Shown: positions 1 to 8,031 of the stretch, one piece after another
How positions within the stretch are numbered: the stretch's first letter is position 1
Layout: every line of letters begins with the position of its first letter
DNA from: Amoebidium appalachense
Lineage: Eukaryota; Ichthyosporea
Reading direction: 5' to 3'
NCBI GenBank assembly: GCA_963693365.1
Contig: CAVNZM010000028.1
Span: forward strand, 1 to 55,213
DNA length: 55,213 nt
Made by a program: the position numbers and the translations under genes
The notes under the pieces: generated by a model
The model's database searches: none
The model's input: only the letters and a program-made list of their open reading frames with translations
Told to the model about the DNA's origin: nothing

Positions 1-1
1 C

Positions 2-7
2 AATAAA
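2..7 (+). terminator. AATAAA poly(A) signal overlapping next start
   Basis: An AATAAA hexamer lies at the left edge and its last A is the first base of the ATG at position 7. It probably belongs to a gene left of the window, in line with the many stop codons in this window that lie inside AATAAA. Confidence 0.4.
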
Positions 8-723
8 TGCCACCCAAGCCCTCGAAGACAATCGGTCGGGTTGCTACTCCACGCGTGGGTCTCACCCTCGGTCACTTGGAGTCGGAGATCAAGAAGCTGG
101 AGCTCCTGTCTAAGCGTGTCGGTACGCCGGCGCCGTCCGGATCCAAGCCCCCCCCGCCCCCCGCACCACCCAAGCGACCGACCGGCCCGGTTGGCGCCCA
201 GGCACCTGACAGGAAGCGCGCGAGAATGGAAGGCGCGCGCGCGCTGGTGTCCACCTGTACCGCGTCGCCGAAGGCCATGTCGACGTTCCGTGTCAAGCCC
301 GTCGCCAGGCCCGCCAGGACCAAGCCCGCACCAGTCAAGGCGCCACCCCAAACCCAAAGGAAGCAGACACAGGCCCCCCGCGCACCCCGCCCCGTCTCCA
401 CCATGCGTGTGCGCTCCGCCGGTTCGAGGTCCCGTGCGGGCGAATGCGGGCCGGGGACGATCAAGTTGGCCGGGGAATGTGTCCCTGCGACGGCAAAGAA
501 CGTGTTCGGGTACTGCGAGCCCAAGACTGGGCGCGCGGCTCCGCCGCCCGACTTCAGCCGCAAGCCCATCAACCAGGGTCAAGACGTTCTTCAAATGATG
601 GGATGCGGGTCCAACAAAATCAGCACCTTCGCTCTCGTCGACCCCGTAAACTCGGGCTGCTGGGGCGTCGCGGCCAATCTGAAGCACTTCCCTGCGTTGT
701 TCGTGGTCCACTCCGCCCCCTAG
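7..723 (+). CDS. Basic Pro/Arg-rich protein with C-terminal Cys motif
   Basis: 238 residues, function not recognised. Residues 1-140 are rich in Pro, Arg, Lys and Ala and look disordered. The C-terminal part has a short cysteine motif of the form CGPxT-x(n)-GxCVPA near residues 147-160, followed by a Gly/Cys-containing tail. The same motif after a basic N-terminus is seen in the minus-strand gene at 4339-4770, so the two are probably distant paralogs. A basic, disordered N-terminus would suit nucleic-acid or virion-core binding, but that is inference. It is followed 10 bases later by the TATA box of the VLTF3-like gene. Confidence 0.7.
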   Translation: MPPKPSKTIGRVATPRVGLTLGHLESEIKKLELLSKRVGTPAPSGSKPPPPPAPPKRPTGPVGAQAPDRKRARMEGARALVSTCTASPKAMSTFRVKPVARPARTKPAPVKAPPQTQRKQTQAPRAPRPVSTMRVRSAGSRSRAGECGPGTIKLAGECVPATAKNVFGYCEPKTGRAAPPPDFSRKPINQGQDVLQMMGCGSNKISTFALVDPVNSGCWGVAANLKHFPALFVVHSAP

Positions 724-732
724 GTTCGAGGG

Positions 733-740
733 TATAAATA
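733..740 (+). promoter_or_regulatory. TATA box (TATAAATA) of the VLTF3-like gene
   Basis: TATAAATA ends 35 bases before the ATG at 776, in the short gap after the preceding stop. Similar TATA boxes stand before the genes at 8032, 14581 and 17526. Confidence 0.6.
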
Positions 741-775
741 GCGGGCGCCCAGCGTGCCCCACACCACTCATTCCA

Positions 776-1762
776 ATGTCGCTCGACGAACGCAAGCGCC
801 CGACGCGGGCTCCCTATCGGTCCAAGAAGGCCTGTGATGCAGACAGGCAGTACTCGCAGCACGTCGCACAGAACGACATCGAGTCGCGCGTCGACCTGCG
901 CATGGCCGAGTTCGCGAAGCGCAGGAAGGTGGGCGACGATTCGGTGGGTCAGGAGGAGATCGACTTCCTGCTGGACACCGTGCCGTACATCCTCAAGCAC
1001 TACGAGTGCAGCGACCGCGAATCGCGCCGCGACGTGTACCGCCAGTACCTGACCCACGTGGAGGACGTCCAGGACCGCATGCCCCGCAGGGAGCCCGACC
1101 CCTGTACGGCCTGTGGCGTCGGCGTGCTGGAGAAGACGCGCGAGCTGTACGTGTGCACCGAGTGCGGCGAGGCGGTCCCCGGATTCTGTGAGTTCAGCAA
1201 GTCGTTCTTCAAGCACCCGCCCCCGAGGAGCCAACGCCAACAGGTGTACAAGCCCCTCAACCATTTCAACGAGACGCTGGTTCACTTTCAGGGCAAGGAG
1301 ACCACGGACATCCCCGACGAGGTTGTCCAGTTCGTCCGCGAGGCCGCTGGCACCCACTATCCCATGGAACGAGTCACCCACGCGCACGTCAAGAAGCTGC
1401 TCCGCAGCCGTAAGCTGAACCGCTACTACCGCAACATACCGAGCATCATGCAGAGCGCGTTTGGCATACAGTGCCCCCAATTCAACACCGAGCAGCTGGA
1501 CCGCCTGAGGGACATGTTCATGCAGACACAGGGCGTCTTCAAGGACGCATGTGACGATCGCATCAACTTCCTGTCAGTCAACTACCTGCTCTACAAGTTT
1601 TGCGAGCTCCTGGACTGGACGTCATATCTCGCCCACATACCCCTGCTCAAGTCGGCCGACAAACTCTGCGACCACGATCGCACATGGAGGGCCATCTGCA
1701 ACCGGCTGGATTGGGCTTTTATTAAAACAAGGACAACCCCGCGTTGTCTCATGACCGTCTAG
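776..1762 (+). CDS. VLTF3-like late transcription factor
   Basis: 328 residues. It resembles the poxvirus late transcription factor 3 family found across NCLDVs, which drives late-gene transcription in the virus factory. A zinc-ribbon pair is visible: CTACG near residue 110 and CTECG near residue 128. It is followed by the family's conserved YKPLNHFNETLVHFQGK block near residues 157-173. The second half is helical, with the expected spacing. Length fits the family. It has its own TATA box 36 bases upstream and stands head-to-tail after the basic Cys-motif gene. Family assignment is by motif reading only; no alignment was run. Confidence 0.87.
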   Translation: MSLDERKRPTRAPYRSKKACDADRQYSQHVAQNDIESRVDLRMAEFAKRRKVGDDSVGQEEIDFLLDTVPYILKHYECSDRESRRDVYRQYLTHVEDVQDRMPRREPDPCTACGVGVLEKTRELYVCTECGEAVPGFCEFSKSFFKHPPPRSQRQQVYKPLNHFNETLVHFQGKETTDIPDEVVQFVREAAGTHYPMERVTHAHVKKLLRSRKLNRYYRNIPSIMQSAFGIQCPQFNTEQLDRLRDMFMQTQGVFKDACDDRINFLSVNYLLYKFCELLDWTSYLAHIPLLKSADKLCDHDRTWRAICNRLDWAFIKTRTTPRCLMTV

Positions 1763-2078
1763 AAAAAGCGACCAACACCCTTGTGTTTAGGCTTCGAGGG
1801 AACACCACCTGCTGCATGCCATGCGCCGCATCTGTCGGCGCATTAGATGGTATCTTGCGTTCGCGATGGTCTTGGCGGTGTGTCGGGGCATGCATCCCGG
1901 CGCCTTCTCGTGCACGCTTTCAGTCAGGAGCCCCAGCGCGAGCTTGTGGAAGGGCGATCCGGCTTTTCCTCCGTGCGTACGCGTGCGGGTATGGCGGCGT
2001 CTGCGTGGCATTTGCATGTGCCCGAATCATTTTTTTGTCGATAGTGCTGCGGCCCTTTATTTTGTAGGTCCTTGTTCA
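1763..2078. other. Intergenic stretch of 316 bases
   Basis: No convincing gene. An in-frame extension of the next gene back to an ATG at 1821 is open but reads as Arg/Cys-rich sequence unlike the downstream protein. The last 40 bases are T-rich (TTTTTTTG, TTTATTTTG) just before the ATG at 2079, which could be a promoter. Confidence 0.4.
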
Positions 2079-2642
2079 ATGGACGCCGTTGCATTCAATG
2101 CCTGCCTGGACGAACTCTGCTCGAAATTGCAGGGCGCATTCCCCGACCTCCCCGAGATCACTCAGGCTCGCCAGCTCGCCGCAGCGACGGCCGACATAGA
2201 CCCAGCCCTGCCTGCACGCATGTTCGCGGACAGGCTGGTCCCCTTCGCCGCTGCCGTGCATGCAGGCGATTGGGGTTTTCTGGACTCGGACGCGTCCCCG
2301 CTGCACGAGATGGGCCTGTACAATGCCTGGGCACGAATGCACGAAGTCACCAAGGTCGCTGTTGTCGACTACATCCAGAAACTCGTTGGCCATGCCGGGG
2401 GGGTGCCCCTCCTCGACACCCCCCCCCCGGCCCAATATCCCATGTACGTTCCGGGCGGCCAGACACCGCTCCCTCCCCTGGACCCTTCGACCATGTCGAA
2501 CATATTCAACATTGCAAAGGCCGCCACCTCCCAGATGACAGACGAAGACGCCCGCTCGCTCCTTGAAACACGCGACCCGGCCAAGCTCGGGCAGCTGTGC
2601 TTCAGCATCCTCGACAGCCTCACCGCCAACGTGCCGACGTGA
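2079..2642 (+). CDS. Unknown 187-residue protein
   Basis: Not recognised. It is mostly helical and acidic, with a Pro-rich linker near residues 110-135 and a final helical segment. The start at 2079 was chosen because the protein has normal composition from this Met onward and T-rich promoter-like DNA lies just before it. The alternative ATG at 1821 would add 86 atypical residues. Its end overlaps by 23 bases the end of a minus-strand gene. Confidence 0.65.
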   Translation: MDAVAFNACLDELCSKLQGAFPDLPEITQARQLAAATADIDPALPARMFADRLVPFAAAVHAGDWGFLDSDASPLHEMGLYNAWARMHEVTKVAVVDYIQKLVGHAGGVPLLDTPPPAQYPMYVPGGQTPLPPLDPSTMSNIFNIAKAATSQMTDEDARSLLETRDPAKLGQLCFSILDSLTANVPT

Positions 2643-2872
2643 AGCACGTGCTGCTCGCGTGTGCCAGATTGTAGAACTGCCGCAGCGTCAGCCGGTCAAA
2701 CAGCCCCGTCGTCGCCGAGCGGTACTTCAGTTCGTGGAAGATGTGCACTAGAAGCTCGAACTCCCGGTCCAGCAGGGGGGGGGGGGGAATCGGCGTCGTC
2801 GTCGGTCTCGGTCTCGCTCGAGGGCGGCTCGCCAAGGTAGTCGAGCAGCTCGATTTCGTCGTATGCCACCAT
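2620..2872 (-). CDS. Unknown acidic protein, frame broken at a G13 run
   Basis: The ATG at 2872 opens a frame beginning MVAYDEIELLDYL, followed by an acidic Thr/Asp stretch, that runs into a 13-base C/G homopolymer (2775-2787). Past the run this frame reads as Ala/Gly-rich nonsense. The frame one base off reads as a good helical protein to the stop at 2620. The run is one base too long, or two too short, for a continuous gene of about 84 residues. A minus-strand TATAAATA lies at 2915-2922, 43 bases before the ATG, which supports a real gene. Either slippage, a sequencing error or a mutation. Confidence 0.6.
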
Positions 2873-2914
2873 CTTCCGTCGGGACCGTTCTGTCGCCGAA
2901 GGACTACCCGCGGG

Positions 2915-2922
2915 TATTTATA
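2915..2922 (-). promoter_or_regulatory. TATA box (TATAAATA) for the gene starting at 2872
   Basis: On the minus strand TATAAATA lies 43 bases upstream of the ATG at 2872, the same arrangement as the plus-strand TATA boxes in this window. Confidence 0.5.
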
Positions 2923-2999
2923 CCTTTGTCGCGGCACAAGCAGGTCACATGCACACACCCGTTGAGCACCACATCTGCTGTGGCTGTTTCCCCTTGCCG

Positions 3000-3239
3000 A
3001 TGAACAGGTGGGCCGTCCTGAGGGCGACGTGCGAGCGCTTGCAGCTGCACGGCGCCGTGGGTGTAGGGTTCGTCCACAGCTGGGTGCCCGGGCTCCTGCG
3101 CATCCTCGAGCGTGCACGAAACGACCCGACGCTTGAGCCGCGCCTCGTGCTGATGGGCGCGTCCGTGGGCTACGCCGCGTGGGTGGCAGGGATGTGCGCC
3201 CCCCTCGGCGTCACGGTGGTGGTCGGCACCGTTTTGTGA
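3000..3239 (+). CDS. Small protein with hydrophobic C-terminus
   Basis: 79 residues from the ATG at 3000. The first half is helical and basic. The last 30 residues are hydrophobic (LVLMGASVGYAAWVAG, then VTVVVGTVL) and could be one transmembrane hairpin or a tail anchor. No family recognised. The antisense frame is also open, but this strand gives the more protein-like composition and leads directly into the next gene 21 bases later. Confidence 0.5.
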   Translation: MNRWAVLRATCERLQLHGAVGVGFVHSWVPGLLRILERARNDPTLEPRLVLMGASVGYAAWVAGMCAPLGVTVVVGTVL

Positions 3240-3260
3240 TTTTAATGCTCTCGTCACATC

Positions 3261-3965
3261 ATGGATGTGTTCGTGTCCAGCATCAGGGCTAACGCAACAA
3301 ACAAAAAACTGCCCATGGACCTATCTTCGACCGCACTCAACGAGCTGTTCCGCCGCCCCTGCCAGGTGTGCAACCGTGCGGAGCGTGAGCGCACGCACAG
3401 GAACATCGCGCTGTGTGTGTACCGGCGCGGATACGTGCACGGGAACGTACGCCCGGTATGCTCGACGTGCCACAAGGTCAGACACGGCCTGCGCACATCA
3501 CAGCTGTGTGCCCTGGCCGCACACACCATGCTCGAATGCTCACTGGTCAAACGCGCACTTGGACGGTCGGCGGGGGGCGCGCGCCGGCTTGCTCGAGCGC
3601 TGACGGCCCGCAAGGCCTACCGACAGCCCCCATCGACGCGGTCGTACAGCACGAACTACAACACGTACAGGTGCAGCGCGCGCAAGCGGTGCGTCACGGA
3701 CAACGGGCGGCGATGCCCGTCGTCCGTGTTTACATTGACCCGGAAGGAATTCGATAGCCTGCGGGGCAAGGACTGCTTTTATTGTGGGTTGGAGAACTCG
3801 AATGGTGTCGACAGGTTGTATCCCGCCATCGGCTACACCGAGGGGAACAGCGTGCCCTGCTGCAAGACGTGCAACTACACGAAGAACGACATGCACCCCG
3901 CGGCGTACCTGCAGCACCTGGCCACTATTGTGCGGCACTGGGCTGCGAACCACGGCTTGGCTTAA
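3261..3965 (+). CDS. HNH-type endonuclease-like zinc protein
   Basis: 234 residues. Two Cys pairs (CQVC near residue 34, CSTCHKVRHG near residue 70) form an N-terminal zinc cluster. The C-terminal part carries the viral HNH pattern near residues 171-211: CFYCG, then a GVDR block, a GYTEGN block and CKTCNYTKNDM. This is the zinc-stabilised arrangement of HNH nucleases found in many large DNA viruses. The classical first His is not obvious, so activity is not certain. It could act in recombination or be a homing-type selfish nuclease. Its 3' end overlaps the minus-strand Erv1 gene by 41 bases. Confidence 0.75.
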   Translation: MDVFVSSIRANATNKKLPMDLSSTALNELFRRPCQVCNRAERERTHRNIALCVYRRGYVHGNVRPVCSTCHKVRHGLRTSQLCALAAHTMLECSLVKRALGRSAGGARRLARALTARKAYRQPPSTRSYSTNYNTYRCSARKRCVTDNGRRCPSSVFTLTRKEFDSLRGKDCFYCGLENSNGVDRLYPAIGYTEGNSVPCCKTCNYTKNDMHPAAYLQHLATIVRHWAANHGLA

Positions 3966-4305
3966 CCAGCCACGGGTCGTACTGGCGTGCCACCTCCCGC
4001 GGCTTAAGCGTGCGCTTCTTCTTGCGCTGGTTGACGGCGTTGTGCACGCGCACGCCCCAGCGGAACAGGCGGTCGCGGTTCTTGAGGACCTGGCGCGACA
4101 GCTTGCACTTGGACCTGCGCACCAGCTTGGCGAAGTGCCCGCGGCACGACCGGCACGGCAGGACGTCCGGGAGCGAGTTCAGGAACGCCTCGTACTGCTC
4201 CTTACTGCGCGCGCTCGGCTCGTCGGGGTACCCGAGTGTGACGGCATGAATAAACTTCCACGCGTGTGGGCCCCAGCATTTTGATTTCAGGTTGTGTCGG
4301 GACAT
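3925..4305 (-). CDS. Erv1/ALR-like FAD thiol oxidoreductase
   Basis: 126 residues from the ATG at 4305, which gives the normal length for viral members. Diagnostic features are CWGPHAWKFIH (residues 10-20), YPDEPS, the redox motif CRSC (51-54) and the FAD-binding HNAVNQRKKK near residues 88-97. These enzymes form disulfides in virion membrane and core proteins made in the reducing cytoplasm, and they are a near-universal NCLDV gene. A Met nine residues upstream would add only a short hydrophobic stretch. Confidence 0.9.
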   Translation of the reverse strand: MSRHNLKSKCWGPHAWKFIHAVTLGYPDEPSARSKEQYEAFLNSLPDVLPCRSCRGHFAKLVRRSKCKLSRQVLKNRDRLFRWGVRVHNAVNQRKKKRTLKPREVARQYDPWLVKPSRGSQPSAAQ

Positions 4306-4338
4306 TAGAAACGGGCCCAAAAACATATGCACAAGCCA

Positions 4339-4770
4339 CTACTTTGCTAGGAACATGGAACAACCGGCAAGCCTGGCCCCGGTTCCGCTGTAGAATAGTT
4401 CCGCGCCGCACGTCATTGACCCTCCTGTTGGATATATCGTGTTTACAAGATCGTCAACCTTGTCTGGTGGTTTGAAGTAGGCGTCGCCCGGGGATCCACC
4501 GCCCACGCCGGGCTTGACCGAGAAGTTCTTGGGTACCAGGGACCTCTCGGATGTGACCGGCAGCTTCTCGAGGTTCGCCGGCACGCACTGCCCGGTGACC
4601 CTGCTGCGTACGGTCGCGGGTCCACATCTCCGCGTCCTGGTGGGCGCGGAGGTCGTGGTCTTTGCGCGCTTCGCCTGCGAGGGTCTTGCGCGCTTGGCCT
4701 TTCCGTCGGCCCGGGTTGGGCGTTCAGAGAAGTCCATAACTGTCCGTCTTGTTCCGCGCTGTTGTTTCAT
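4339..4770 (-). CDS. Basic protein with CGPxT / GxCVPA motif
   Basis: 143 residues, unknown function. The first 45 residues are Lys/Arg/Thr-rich. Then follows CGPATVRSRVTGQCVPA, which matches the motif in the gene at 7-723. The tail is Gly/Cys-containing and weakly hydrophobic at the end. It may start at the later Met (4737). It lies just upstream of Erv1 on the same strand, with a 33-base gap. The shared Cys motif next to a thiol oxidoreductase gene suggests a disulfide-bonded virion protein; this is inference. Confidence 0.7.
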   Translation of the reverse strand: MKQQRGTRRTVMDFSERPTRADGKAKRARPSQAKRAKTTTSAPTRTRRCGPATVRSRVTGQCVPANLEKLPVTSERSLVPKNFSVKPGVGGGSPGDAYFKPPDKVDDLVNTIYPTGGSMTCGAELFYSGTGARLAGCSMFLAK

Positions 4771-4799
4771 TATGGTACTCGGTTACATTTTATCACATA

Positions 4800-5621
4800 T
4801 CAGCGCCCGATACACGGGTTGGCTTTGATGCACGAACTGCTGCGGCGCATGGCCTGGTCGAGGTTGCGGTGCCAAAGGGCTGCGAGGCTGTCCCCGCTCA
4901 TGTTGTGCGTGGTCGTTTCAACCGCCAGCGTGTTTGTCCCCAGCACTGCGTTCCGCCAGCGGCTGTACAGGTCTTCGAACAGCTGCACGCGGCCCAGCAT
5001 CTTGACCTCCACACACACGGGCCCAGGACACGTCGTGACGCTTGCGAGTGCCTGCACGTTGAATACGATGTCGGGATTGAAAACGCCGGCCTTGGCGGCG
5101 TTCTTGATGTCGCTAAGCGTGCGGTTTATCTTGGTGATGGTGTCGAAGCTCACGTGGTATGTGTTCATGTATTCCTGGATGCTCGTGATCAGGATGCGTG
5201 GACCGCCGCATGGACCGACGGTTTTGAGGTTGAAGTCTGGGCTTGGCTGGTTGGTGATCATCAGGCGGTATCGCTGGTACATGTCCTCGGCCGCGCGGAT
5301 CGCGTCCGTCAGTTTAGTTGGGGATTGGTTGCTGTCCGCGAATCGCATCAGCTGCGCTGCGGTTAGCACGATGCCTAGGGCACAGAGCTGGGGTGTCCTG
5401 TTCTGCTGGATCTCCGTCAGGAAGTAGTCCGCGTTTTTGCGGAAACACAGCGACAACAGCTTGGCCCCGTCCTCGGTTAGGTTGAACTGCTTCCCGTACT
5501 TCTCCGTGTGTAGAATCTGAAGTGGTCGCAGTGGTAGTGCGTCCTCCTTCTTCTCCACTTGATCTGCGAAATCAGACGACCTGAACTCTGTCGCCCTCAT
5601 ATTCATTTGGTCGGTTGCCAT
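4800..5621 (-). CDS. Unknown helical protein, paralog of the next gene
   Basis: 273 residues, all-helical in appearance. It shares an ordered set of blocks with the neighbouring minus-strand gene (5649-6458): an LQIL block, a TALGI/CALGI block, an AAEDMYQRYRL block, a short I/V-T-S-I...Y segment and an EDLYSRWRN block near the C-terminus. The two are therefore a tandem duplication. The repeated helical blocks loosely recall cyclin-like folds of TFIIB-type factors, but there is no zinc ribbon, so I assign no function. Confidence 0.8.
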   Translation of the reverse strand: MATDQMNMRATEFRSSDFADQVEKKEDALPLRPLQILHTEKYGKQFNLTEDGAKLLSLCFRKNADYFLTEIQQNRTPQLCALGIVLTAAQLMRFADSNQSPTKLTDAIRAAEDMYQRYRLMITNQPSPDFNLKTVGPCGGPRILITSIQEYMNTYHVSFDTITKINRTLSDIKNAAKAGVFNPDIVFNVQALASVTTCPGPVCVEVKMLGRVQLFEDLYSRWRNAVLGTNTLAVETTTHNMSGDSLAALWHRNLDQAMRRSSSCIKANPCIGR

Positions 5622-5648
5622 CTGATTTCTGCAGCGATAAAAATCGCT

Positions 5649-6458
5649 CTACGCACTTGCGGCCAGGAACGCGCTTGTCTTAAGGGGGTTCGGGGTCCCG
5701 CGCACGTCGACGGCCGTGCCGGCCATGAACGCGTCCACGTGCTGGCCGTTCAGACGGCGGTGGTGCACCGCAAGCAGCGTGTTCTTGTCGATGTCCTTCG
5801 CCTCCAGCCGGACCATGTTTATGGGCTTGTACAGCAAGTTGCGCCACCGCTGGTACAGGTCCTCGTGTAGCTCCGTCCGCCGCTTGAACGTCTCCTCGGG
5901 CTTCTGGCACCACTCGCGCGGCCGCAGCTTGCGGATCTCAGGCGGTATGACCAGCGCCGCGCTGGCGTCCTTCTCGTGCAGCGTCCTTTCCACTGCGACA
6001 AGCCAGCGGTTGACGGCCGCCACGTCCGACAGCCGCAGACCATAGAACCTCGAGTACCTGCTGATGTCCGTCACCAGAGTCGAAGGCACGCCGTACCCAT
6101 CGACCAGCGTGCGGTTGAAGTCCGCGGCCGTCGCCGAGAGGCATGCCAGGCGCGTGCGCTGGTAGATGTCCTCGGCCACGCGCAGCGCCCTGCTGAACCT
6201 GAACTTGCCGTCCTTGATCTGCGCCCACAGGCAGTGCGCAAGGTCGATGATTCCCAGGGCGGTCAGCGGCACGGGCTTGTCGGCCGCCAGGTGTTCGGCG
6301 AAGTCGTCGATGGATCCCGCAAGCAGCAACGCCGCCGCCTTGGTGACCTCGGGGGTCACGTCGAAGTCCTGGGCGTACCGGTCCACCGCGAGAATCTGCA
6401 GCCTGCGCGCGGGACCGGTGACGTCGTTGGCGAGCGCGTCAAAGTCGGCATAGGGCAT
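5649..6458 (-). CDS. Unknown helical protein, tandem paralog
   Basis: 269 residues. Same block order as the gene at 4800-5621 (LQIL, TALGIIDLAHCL, RVAEDIYQRTRL, LHEDLYQRWRNLL), with different loops and a longer C-terminus. The gap between the two is only 27 bases, so they are probably transcribed together or in parallel. It is transcribed divergently from the capsid gene across a 91-base shared upstream region. Confidence 0.8.
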   Translation of the reverse strand: MPYADFDALANDVTGPARRLQILAVDRYAQDFDVTPEVTKAAALLLAGSIDDFAEHLAADKPVPLTALGIIDLAHCLWAQIKDGKFRFSRALRVAEDIYQRTRLACLSATAADFNRTLVDGYGVPSTLVTDISRYSRFYGLRLSDVAAVNRWLVAVERTLHEKDASAALVIPPEIRKLRPREWCQKPEETFKRRTELHEDLYQRWRNLLYKPINMVRLEAKDIDKNTLLAVHHRRLNGQHVDAFMAGTAVDVRGTPNPLKTSAFLAASA

Positions 6459-6549
6459 TCTAGTCTCTGGCGGACAAAATGCGCGCTATCCCGCGGCCTT
6501 TTCCATCCAGACGTGGTCCTGTGCGATATTATGTTGGCAAATCTTAAAC
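6459..6549. promoter_or_regulatory. Divergent promoter region, capsid and helical paralog
   Basis: 91 bases separate the two divergent ATGs. The part next to the capsid ATG is AT-rich (GATATTATG, then AAATCTTAAAC directly before the ATG) in otherwise GC-rich DNA. No perfect TATA box is seen. This may be a late-type promoter, by analogy with other NCLDV capsid genes; inference. Confidence 0.4.
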
Positions 6550-7830
6550 ATGTCTAGCTCGGCAATCGTTCAGCTGGTGTCCAAGGGCGTGCAGGACTCG
6601 GTGCTGACCTTCAAGCCCACAAAGACCCTCTTCCGGAGCAAGTATGCCCAGATCAGCAACTTCTCCATCGAGTTCTTCCGCGTGAACTTCCAGACCGCCC
6701 TGGACTACGGCTCGACCGGTTGCAACTGTGAGATCAGCCGCTCCGGTGATCTGATCAAGGACCTGTGGATCCACTTCAAGGTCCAGGCCCTCAAGCGCGG
6801 CCCCCCGGGCTCCGACCTGCTGCCGTACAACGCCCACTTCGTCAACATGCTGCCCTATGCGCTCTTCAACCGCATCGAGCTCAATGTAGGCACCTACCGC
6901 ATCGACCAGCACGTGGGCCGCCTGCTGGCCATGCTCGAGGACATCGAGACGCCCCCGGGCAAGGGCCTTGGCATCGCCATCGGCAAGGCTGAACACGTCA
7001 GCCAGCTGCGCGACTGGGCCAACCACGACATGGAGTACTTCTTCCCGCTGCAGTTCTGGTTCAATAGGAGGTACGGCGCCGCGCTCCCCATCGTCGCGCT
7101 GCAGTTCCACACCGTGCGTATCGACATCGACACCAAGCCGCTGCGCGACCTGATCAACGACGTCGGCGATCTGCAGCCGTCCTCGCAGACCGTGGGCAAG
7201 TATGGCGGCGCCATCTTCGACAGCAACGTCATCGTCGAGTACATCTTCGTCGACGAGCAGGAGCGTGCCATGTGGGCACAGGCCCAGCGCCACGACTACC
7301 TGGTCGACCTCTGGCAGGAGAAGATGTTCAGCGTGAACATGACCAGCACCGGCGGCCAGAAGCAGATCATCACACAGCAGCTCAACTTCGGCTTCCCCGT
7401 CAAGGAGCTGCTGATCGTGTGCCAGCCCCGCGCGCGCAACAACACCCCTGGCCGCAACGACTTCTTCAACTTTGCCAGCCCCGGCAAGAACTTCAACAAC
7501 CCCTTGTACCTGCCGATCCAGAAGATCGACGTCAAGTACAACAACACGGGCATGCAGTACAACTACAGTGGTCTCTTCGCGCACAAGGTGCTTGTGCAGA
7601 AGTACCACACCCGCTCCCCCGCACTCAAGATGTTCATGGTCCCCTACGCGCTTCAACCCGAAGACTCCATTCAGCCGACCGGATCAACCAACTTCTCGCG
7701 CATCGACACCATCGACCTCAACCTCGAGATGCACGAGTCCATGACCAACATGGTGGACTTCTGGGTCTACGCAAGAGGTCACAACCTAGTGAGCATCAGT
7801 GGTGGGATGCTATCAATTCGATTTAGTTGA
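6550..7830 (+). CDS. Major capsid protein
   Basis: 426 residues, the usual size for compact NCLDV capsid proteins. The N-terminus has the family pattern of a hydrophobic leader followed by FKPTKTLFRSKYAQISNFSIE. Next come a GDLIKDLWIHF block (first jelly roll), LPYALFNRIELNVG, and MEYFFPLQFWFNR at the domain boundary. The end, with ARGHNLVSISGGMLSIRFS, is the typical C-terminal strand motif. Both jelly rolls appear complete. It assembles the trimeric capsomers of an icosahedral shell. It is head-to-head with an unknown helical gene and followed by a 200-base gap with a TATA box. Confidence 0.95.
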   Translation: MSSSAIVQLVSKGVQDSVLTFKPTKTLFRSKYAQISNFSIEFFRVNFQTALDYGSTGCNCEISRSGDLIKDLWIHFKVQALKRGPPGSDLLPYNAHFVNMLPYALFNRIELNVGTYRIDQHVGRLLAMLEDIETPPGKGLGIAIGKAEHVSQLRDWANHDMEYFFPLQFWFNRRYGAALPIVALQFHTVRIDIDTKPLRDLINDVGDLQPSSQTVGKYGGAIFDSNVIVEYIFVDEQERAMWAQAQRHDYLVDLWQEKMFSVNMTSTGGQKQIITQQLNFGFPVKELLIVCQPRARNNTPGRNDFFNFASPGKNFNNPLYLPIQKIDVKYNNTGMQYNYSGLFAHKVLVQKYHTRSPALKMFMVPYALQPEDSIQPTGSTNFSRIDTIDLNLEMHESMTNMVDFWVYARGHNLVSISGGMLSIRFS

Positions 7831-8031
7831 TCACCCATACTAATCGATTCCAGTGTATACACAGATGATGTTATGATGCGTGTAGAATTGTACCCTGCAA
7901 ACAATCGATGTTATGCCATAGTGCGTAGAATTGGTCTGACGAACTTTATTTATTGTACCCATGCAAAGGTATAAAAGGCTCGGCTCGTCGTGAAAAACAC
8001 GCTACTTTATTTTCTCGTCCAACCACTAGGC
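7831..8031. promoter_or_regulatory. Gap with TATA box and an imperfect direct repeat
   Basis: AT-rich compared with its surroundings. It contains two imperfect copies of a GATGTTATG...CGTGTAGAATTG-like element (about 7865-7893 and 7908-7937) and a TATAAAAG at 7970-7977. A start site 25-30 bases after this TATA falls after the ATG at 7990 but before the ATG at 8032, so I take the downstream ATG as the start of the next gene. Confidence 0.5.

Noticed and set aside
6544-7656. 370-codon antisense frame over the capsid gene
   Set aside because: Shadow of the strongly recognised capsid gene in GC-rich DNA; no motif and no suitable start.
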